DNA of 38,713 nt from Gammaproteobacteria bacterium (GTDB lineage: Bacteria; Pseudomonadota; Gammaproteobacteria; WFUO01), in the NCBI GenBank assembly GCA_015484945.1, contig WFUO01000037.1, positions 1 through 38,713 on the forward strand. Reading direction: 5' to 3'. This document shows, in pieces, positions 31,433 through 38,713 of this stretch. The notes beneath the pieces were generated by a model. It made no database searches. It worked only from the letters and a program-made list of their open reading frames with translations, and was not told where the DNA came from. Every line of letters begins with the position of its first letter. The stretch's first letter is position 1. The translations under genes were made by a program, and so were the position numbers.

Positions 31433-32674
31433 TTGTCCAGAAGGCGTGTCGTAGTCACCGGCCTTGGTATCGTTTCACCGGTCGGCAATAGCGTATCCGA
31501 GGCCTGGGAGAACATCCTCAATGGCAGGAGCGGGATCAGACCGATCACCAAGTTCGATGTCTCGGACTTTTCGGTCAAGTTCGCCGGCACCGTCGAGGAT
31601 TTCGACGCCACGGCCTACATACCCAAGAAAGACCTCAAGAAGATGGATCCCTTCATCCATTATGGTATTGCTGCGGCCTGCCAGGCCTTCGACGACGCGG
31701 GTCTGGAGGTCACCGACGAAAACGCCGAACGTATCGGCGTGGCGATCGGATCGGGTATCGGCGGTATCCATTCGATTGAGGTCGGGGACCGTAATTTTCT
31801 CAAGGGTGGACCACGCAGGATCTCCCCGTTCTTCGTGCCGCAGAGCATCATCAACATGATTTCCGGCAACTTTTCGATCATGAAGGGACTCAAGGGGCCC
31901 AACTTTGCCATCGTCACGGCCTGCACCACGGGTACCCACAATATCGGTGATGCGGCACGCCACATCATCTACGGCGATGCAGATGTGATGATCGCCGGTG
32001 GCGCCGAGATGGCCAGCACCGAATGCGGCCTGGGCGGTTTCGCCTCGGCCCGCGCACTGTCCACGCGCAACGACGACCCGCAGGGCGCCAGCCGTCCCTT
32101 CGACAAGGAACGTGACGGCTTCGTGCTCGGTGACGGTGCCGGTGTCGTGGTACTGGAAGAATACGAACATGCCAAGCGGCGCGGCGCGAAGATCTACGCC
32201 GAACTGGCCGGTTTTGGCATGAGCGGCGACGCCTATCACATGACCCAGCCATCCGAGGGCGGTGAGGGCGCGGCGCGCTGCATGAAGAACGCCCTGCGGG
32301 ACGCGGGCATCGATGCCAGCGAGATCGACTACATCAACGCGCACGGGACTTCCACCCCGGCAGGCGACGTGGCCGAGACACAGGCCATCAAGCTTGCGTG
32401 CGGTGACGCGGCCCGCAACATGGCGATCAGTAGCACCAAGTCCATGACCGGGCACCTGCTTGGCGCGGCCGGCGGGATCGAGGCGGTATTTTCCATTCTC
32501 GCCATCCGTGACCAGGTGGCGCCGCCAACCATCAATCTGGACAACCCGGATCCGGAATGCGATCTCGACTACGTTCCCAACCAGGCGCGTGAAATGAAGA
32601 TCAATGTCTGTTTGTCCAACTCGTTCGGTTTTGGGGGCACCAACGGCACACTGCTGTTTCGCAAACCCGAATGA
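31433..32674 (+). CDS. fabF: Beta-ketoacyl-ACP synthase II (FabF)
   Basis: Elongating condensing enzyme, including the 16:1 to 18:1 step (413 residues, exactly the E. coli length). The catalytic Cys-His-His are C164 (VTACTTGTH), H304 (NAHGTSTP) and H341 (MTGHLLGA). The start is TTG at 31433 giving [19 protein letters not shown], with GGAGG about 9 bases upstream; no ATG fits. It is followed by a 125-base gap with small stem-loops (for example CCGGG/CCCGG near 32773-32789) before pabB. Confidence 0.97.
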   Translation: MSRRRVVVTGLGIVSPVGNSVSEAWENILNGRSGIRPITKFDVSDFSVKFAGTVEDFDATAYIPKKDLKKMDPFIHYGIAAACQAFDDAGLEVTDENAERIGVAIGSGIGGIHSIEVGDRNFLKGGPRRISPFFVPQSIINMISGNFSIMKGLKGPNFAIVTACTTGTHNIGDAARHIIYGDADVMIAGGAEMASTECGLGGFASARALSTRNDDPQGASRPFDKERDGFVLGDGAGVVVLEEYEHAKRRGAKIYAELAGFGMSGDAYHMTQPSEGGEGAARCMKNALRDAGIDASEIDYINAHGTSTPAGDVAETQAIKLACGDAARNMAISSTKSMTGHLLGAAGGIEAVFSILAIRDQVAPPTINLDNPDPECDLDYVPNQAREMKINVCLSNSFGFGGTNGTLLFRKPE

Positions 32675-32799
32675 AGGGCGCGACCCATCCGGCAATCCAT
32701 TTGCCAAACGCAACCGCCAGACATGACCAACAATCGCATTGAAACGATGCGGGAGAGCAATCCGGACTGAGCGCCGGGCACAAGACCCGGTACATTGAC

Positions 32800-34185
32800 A
32801 TGGACAGCGGCGATACAGGCATCCACATCCATCGCCATCCAGACTGCGAGGTTTGGGAGCTGCCTGGCTGCATCGATCTGACCCGTCTCAAGGCAGCGCA
32901 TCCGGCGCGTTATCCCTTTCTGTTGCAAAGCGTGGCCACCGGTACTCCGCAATCGCGCCACGATCTGCTGCTCGGTTTTCCATCCGGCAGCCTGATCCTG
33001 GACGCCAACGGTATCGGTACGGGCGCGTTTCTTGCGGAGCTGGATCAATGGTGGCGGCAACACCGAACGACGAGCCCGGCCATAGATGGCGTGCCGTTTC
33101 GTGGCGGCTGGGCGCTGTATCTTGGGTATGAGCTGGCCATGGAGGTCGAACCCGCGCTGAAACTGCCCAGAGCCAATGATGACCTGCCCGCCGCATCCGC
33201 GGTGCGCTGTCCGGCCGCGATCATCGTCGATCACGAACGCGGGGTCACGTCACTGGTAGCCGAACATGGTCATCAGCAAAGACTTGACGACATGCTGGCC
33301 GACATTCGTGGTGGTCACGATACCAGCAAGCCAGCCGGCGATATGACACCGGTACAGGCCACCATCGAAGAGGAAGAACCCGACCGTTACCTGCGGGCTG
33401 TGGCGCGTATCCGGCGCTACATACGCGAGGGTGACGTGTTTCAGGTCAACCTCTCGCGTGAATGGATCGCCAGCGGCACAGCCGCCATCGACGACGCCAG
33501 CCTCTACCGGCGTCTGTGCGAGACCAATCCGGCGCCATTCGCGGCCTGGTACGATCTCGGTGATGTGCGGATATTCAGTTCCTCACCCGAACGCCTGGTC
33601 GCATGCCGTGGCCGGGATGTCCAGACCCGTCCCATTGCCGGTACGCGTCCACGCCGCAACGGAGATAACGACGACGCCATCACCGCGGCACTGCTCGCGC
33701 ATCCCAAGGAACGCGCAGAACATATCATGCTCATCGACCTGGAACGCAACGACCTCGGCCGTATCTGCATCCCGGGCAGCATAGAGGTCGATGAACTGAT
33801 GGTGCCCGAGACCTACGCCCATGTGCATCACATCGTCTCCAACGTACGCGGGCAGCTGCGTGATGACGTGAGTCCGGGCGATGTGATACGCGCGGTATTC
33901 CCCGGCGGCACCATAACCGGTTGTCCCAAGGTGCGCTGCATGGAGATCATCGCCGAACTGGAAGGACAACCGCGCAGTGCCTATACCGGTTCACTGGGCT
34001 ATCTAGACCGCAGTGGCGATCTGGACCTCAATATCCTCATTCGCACGATCACCCGCCATCATGACCAGCTGCATATTCGTGCGGGCGCCGGCATCGTCGC
34101 GGATTCCGACCCGGAACGAGAGCTCCAGGAAACCCGTGCCAAGGCGCGTGGTATGCTACGCGCGATTGGATTCAATGGAGACTGA
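32800..34185 (+). CDS. pabB: Aminodeoxychorismate synthase component I (PabB), chorismate-binding family
   Basis: Makes 4-amino-4-deoxychorismate from chorismate, with glutamine-derived ammonia from PabA (not in this window), for folate synthesis (461 residues). The C-terminal chorismate-binding domain has RRYIREGDVFQVNLSRE, SSSPERLV, EHIMLIDLERNDLGRI (307-322) and FPGGTITGCPKVRCMEII. Typical PabB has PIKGT with an active-site lysine; here it is PIAGT (A280), as in TrpE. The position directly before pabC, with no gap, supports PabB over TrpE. The ATG at 32800 has no good ribosome site; other starts are possible. Confidence 0.88.
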   Translation: MDSGDTGIHIHRHPDCEVWELPGCIDLTRLKAAHPARYPFLLQSVATGTPQSRHDLLLGFPSGSLILDANGIGTGAFLAELDQWWRQHRTTSPAIDGVPFRGGWALYLGYELAMEVEPALKLPRANDDLPAASAVRCPAAIIVDHERGVTSLVAEHGHQQRLDDMLADIRGGHDTSKPAGDMTPVQATIEEEEPDRYLRAVARIRRYIREGDVFQVNLSREWIASGTAAIDDASLYRRLCETNPAPFAAWYDLGDVRIFSSSPERLVACRGRDVQTRPIAGTRPRRNGDNDDAITAALLAHPKERAEHIMLIDLERNDLGRICIPGSIEVDELMVPETYAHVHHIVSNVRGQLRDDVSPGDVIRAVFPGGTITGCPKVRCMEIIAELEGQPRSAYTGSLGYLDRSGDLDLNILIRTITRHHDQLHIRAGAGIVADSDPERELQETRAKARGMLRAIGFNGD

Positions 34186-35006
34186 ATGAGCAGTTGGTTG
34201 ATCAATGGCAAGCCCGCCGAACAGGTGCATGTCAATGACCGCGGCCTGCAGTACGGTGATGGCCTGTTCGAGACCCTGCGCCTCGCAAACGGGAGGCTGG
34301 AATATGCCAGCCGTCACTGGCGGCGGCTGCAACAGGGTTGCGAACGGCTCGGCATCGCCTGTCCATCGGTGGCGAAGATAGAGGACGAGATCCGGCAACT
34401 GGTCGCCAATACGCGCCACGCTGTCGTCAAGCTCGTGCTGACCCGGGGGCCGGGTGGGCGCGGCTATCGCCCGGAACCAGAGACACAAACCACGCGCATC
34501 CTGGGTCTGCATCCACTGCCTGAGCAACCACCGTCACCCGTCACCGTGCGCCCATGCGTCACGCGGTTGTCCATCAATCCGGTACTCGCCGGTATCAAAC
34601 ACCTCAACCGGCTGGAACAGGTGCTGGCCCGGCGCGAATGGAACGATGCCGGGATTCTCGAAGGCCTGATGTACGACACCCGGGGACGTCTGGTCAGCGG
34701 TACCATGAGCAATCTGTTCCTGCGTATCGGCGAGCGGGTGTTGTGCCCACCGGTGGATGACTGCGGGATCGCCGGCGTGACAAGATCGGTGATACTGGAT
34801 ATTCTCCATGCATGGGGCACGCCACCGGAGGCGAGCACCGTCACGACCGATGAGACCGGGCTGATCGACGAAATGCTGATCTGCAACAGTGTCCTTGGCC
34901 TGGTTCCGGTTGCACGAATCGGCGAACGGCAACTGTCGCCGGGTTCATGGAGCAGGGCGCTGACCGATGCCTGGAACGCGCATCGCAAGCAAGAGGAGCA
35001 TCATCT

Positions 35007-35019
<13 letters not shown>
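34186..35019 (+). CDS. pabC: Aminodeoxychorismate lyase (PabC)
   Basis: PLP enzyme that releases pyruvate from aminodeoxychorismate to give 4-aminobenzoate (277 residues). DRGLQYGDGLFET is the family signature, the PLP lysine is K138 in GIKHLNRLEQ, and GTMSNLFL and CGIAGVTR follow. The ATG immediately follows the pabB stop with no intervening base. pabC-mltG-tmk-holB is the standard gammaproteobacterial order. It overlaps mltG by up to 13 bases. Confidence 0.95.
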
Positions 35020-36696
<1,677 letters not shown>

Positions 36697-36697
<1 letters not shown>

Positions 36698-37665
36698 TGC
36701 GCCTGCCCTGGCATCAGCGTGTCTGGGAACGCCTGATCACCATGCGCGAGCGCCTGCCACACGGACTACTGCTGACGGGTCAACAGGGACTGGGCAAGCT
36801 TGCCTTCGCGCGCCGCCTGTCGCAGGCATTGTTGTGCCGCCAGCCAGGTCCCGATGGCGATGCCTGTGACGAGTGCGACGCCTGTCAGCAGTATGCGGCC
36901 GGCGCGCATCCCGACTACAGCGAAGTGCGCATCCCCGAAGACAAGACCCGCATTCTCATCGAGCAGGTCCGTGATCTCATCCAGCGCCTGATGCTGACCA
37001 GTGGCCATGGGCACCGCATCGCTGTCATCGAACCGGCCGATGCGATGACACGCGAGGCGCAAAACAGCCTGCTCAAGATTCTCGAGGAACCAGGAGCCGA
37101 TACACTCATCATCCTGGTTACCGCAAGACCCGGTTTTCTCGCTGCCACCGTACGCTCGCGCTGCCAGCGGCACGACATCGTTGCGCCCACACCGGAGCAG
37201 GCCTGCCAGTGGCTGCAGGCACAGGGCATCGACAACCCGCTACCGGCACTGGCCATGGCGCGTGGCGCGCCGCTCGCGGCGCTGGCATTCGGTGATCGTG
37301 ACATCGCCGCCTGGCGCCAGGGCCTGATGGACGATTTCCTCGCCCTGGCCACTGGCCACAGCGATCCGCTCACACTGGCCGAACGCTGGGCGGGTGACGA
37401 TCCCGATCTGGCCATCGACTGGCTGGAGACCGTGCTGATGGACATGATACGCCTGCGTTCGGGCTCCAATCCGCCCGCGCTGGCCAACCCGGATCTGTGT
37501 AACGACTTGAAACCGCTGGCGAAACAGTTAGACTTGGAAGAGTTGTACCGGCATCTCGAACGCATTGCATCGGCGCGGCGTCTGCTACAGGGCACTGTCG
37601 CCAACCAGACCGCGCTCGAAGAGGTGCTGATTCCCTGGCGCAACCGCAGGACCAAAAAAGCATGA
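36697..37665 (+). CDS. holB: DNA polymerase III delta' subunit (HolB)
   Basis: Clamp-loader subunit (322 residues). The AAA+ N-terminal domain has GQQGLGKLAF near 28-37 and a zinc module with C47, C57, C60 and C63. The family stretch AMTREAQNSLLKILEEP is clear, with VRSRCQR following. Residues around the P-loop keep a lysine, unlike the degenerate loop of E. coli delta'. ATG at 36697 overlaps the tmk stop by one base (TGATG); in-frame TTG and GTG two and one codons upstream are possible. It overlaps pilZ by 4 bases. Confidence 0.94.
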
Positions 37666-37997
37666 GACAAGGCATCCTTTCATTGACCATCAAGGACAAG
37701 AGCGCGCTGTACGCGGCCTACATGCCCTTCGTCCGCAATGGCGGCCTGTTCATTCCCACCAACAAGAACTACATGATCGGCGACGAAGTCTTCATGCTGT
37801 TGACCCTGATGGACGAACCGGAAAAGCTGCCGGTGGCCGGCAAGATCGTCTGGATAACACCCAAGGGCGCGCAGGGCAACCGAGCAGCCGGTATCGGCGT
37901 GCAGTTCAGCGACCAGGACGGCGGCAACACCCGCAACAAGATCGAAACCTATCTGGCCGGTGCGCTCAAGGCCGAACGCCAGACCCATACGATGTAA
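37662..37997 (+). CDS. pilZ: Type IV pilus assembly protein PilZ
   Basis: A 111-residue PilZ-domain protein required for type IV pilus biogenesis. Near-continuous similarity to Pseudomonas PilZ is seen in ILSLTIKDKSALYAAYMPFV, NGGLFIPTNK, GDEVFMLLTLMDEPEKLPVAGK, TPKGAQGNRAAGIGVQF and the tail IETYLAGALK with HTM at the end. The RxxxR motif used by c-di-GMP-binding PilZ domains is absent, as in Pseudomonas PilZ, so it probably does not bind c-di-GMP itself. It lies in the holB-pilZ-tatD order. A role with the GGDEF protein of this window is speculative. Confidence 0.96.
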   Translation: MRQGILSLTIKDKSALYAAYMPFVRNGGLFIPTNKNYMIGDEVFMLLTLMDEPEKLPVAGKIVWITPKGAQGNRAAGIGVQFSDQDGGNTRNKIETYLAGALKAERQTHTM

Positions 37998-38027
37998 TTC
38001 CCGCGAAACCAGGATAGTTTCTCACCC

Positions 38028-38713
38028 ATGACGATCGCATCAGGATTCCTGGTGGATTCCCACTGCCATCTCGACAGGCTCAGGGGCGAACCGGGCAGCG
38101 ACCCGATCGCCGAGGCCCTCGCCCATGCGCGCGAACGTGGCGTGGGGCACATGTTGTGCGTGTCCATCAACCTTGAACAATGGCCGGCCATGCGCGATGC
38201 CGTGGCGGATCGGGATGAGGTATCGATCTCGGTCGGCGTGCACCCCAACGAGCGGGAAGGGCATGATCCCGACGTGGATGAGCTGGTTGAACTGGCCGCC
38301 CACGAAAAGGTGGTCGCCATTGGCGAAACCGGACTGGACTATTTCCGCAACAGCAGGAATGACGATCTCGAATGGCAGCGCGAGCGGTTTCGTACGCATA
38401 TTGCCGCGGCCAGGCAGTGCGGCAAACCGCTCATCATTCACACCCGTGAGGCGCGCGACGACACCCTGGAGATCATGCGCGATGAACACGCGAGCGAGGC
38501 GCGCGGCGTGATGCACTGCTTTGCCGAGGACTGGGACACCGCCAAACGCGCCATGGATATGGATTTCTACATCTCCTTTTCGGGTATCGTCACCTTCAAT
38601 AATGCCAGGGAACTGCAGGAAGTGGCCAGAAAGATGCCGCTTGACCGCATGCTGGTCGAAACCGACTCGCCATGGCTTGCGCCGGTACCACTGCGCGGCA
38701 AGCCCAACCAGCC
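38028..38713 (+). CDS. tatD: TatD-family metal-dependent DNase (3' end cut by window)
   Basis: A TIM-barrel hydrolase of the TatD/YcfH family; 228 codons are present and the frame is open to the window's end. Metal ligands visible are H12 and H14 in DSHCHLD, the Glu of GETGLDY, His in IIHTREA and HCF, and the Asp of ETDSPWLAP. The ATG at 38028 is preceded by only a weak ribosome site. E. coli has tatD-like ycfH after holB. Family members act as 3'-5' exonucleases or D-aminoacyl-tRNA-related enzymes; which applies here is not known. Confidence 0.94.
   Translation, partial: MTIASGFLVDSHCHLDRLRGEPGSDPIAEALAHARERGVGHMLCVSINLEQWPAMRDAVADRDEVSISVGVHPNEREGHDPDVDELVELAAHEKVVAIGETGLDYFRNSRNDDLEWQRERFRTHIAAARQCGKPLIIHTREARDDTLEIMRDEHASEARGVMHCFAEDWDTAKRAMDMDFYISFSGIVTFNNARELQEVARKMPLDRMLVETDSPWLAPVPLRGKPNQ

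Noticed and set aside
31475-32713. Open frame antisense to fabF
   Set aside because: Complement of the fabF coding sequence, which has all catalytic residues; no independent support.

Overview
This is a chromosomal window of about 38.7 kb from a GC-rich, Gram-negative gammaproteobacterium. Gene order and protein resemblance point toward the Chromatiales / Ectothiorhodospira side of the class, but this is inference: there is no rRNA in the window. The evidence is the block lolCD - comEC - exbBD - msbA - lpxK - Trm112-like - kdsB, an RNase E whose catalytic residues carry the same numbers as in E. coli, the order rpmF - plsX - fabH - fabD - fabG - acpP - fabF - pabC - mltG - tmk - holB - tatD with pilZ between holB and tatD, and genes for LPS and lipoprotein export.

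Layout. 1-2123: the tail of nudF (cut by the window edge), a divergent DAHP-synthase-like gene convergent with it, and a small secreted protein. 2251-12181: an envelope block on the plus strand (lolC, lolD, comEC, exbB, exbD, msbA, lpxK, Trm112-like, kdsB) with one minus-strand DUF2062 gene facing lolD. Most joints in exbB-kdsB overlap or are a few bases apart. 12182-15290: a low-density stretch with a MASE1-GGDEF diguanylate cyclase, a MITE-like element, a small conserved hypothetical gene, a low-molecular-weight phosphatase gene and a second inverted-repeat element. 15291-20182: rne (minus) divergent from rluC and an HAD phosphatase. 20179-25047: a minus-strand operon pycA - pycB - yceF-type maf - hemH. 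A palindromic element sits between the HAD gene and hemH and supplies both stop codons. 25252-38713: the fatty-acid operon (yceD, rpmF, plsX, fabH, fabD, fabG, acpP, fabF), then pabB, pabC, mltG, tmk, holB, pilZ and a partial tatD.

The genes work together mainly in envelope construction. FabD/H/G/F and AcpP make acyl chains and PlsX feeds them to phospholipid. KdsB and LpxK complete Kdo-lipid A, MsbA flips it, LolCD releases lipoproteins, and MltG terminates glycan strands. PycAB would provide oxaloacetate.

The clearest unusual feature is a complete IS481-family element (29883-31020), with a 7-bp target duplication, inserted exactly between fabG and acpP inside the otherwise conserved fatty-acid operon. 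Three small inverted-repeat elements, an unusual DAHP-synthase relative, a PabB without the active-site lysine, and a near-consensus promoter that leaves almost no leader before yceD are the other points worth a second look. I did not find a defence system, CRISPR array, prophage or obviously new multigene system.
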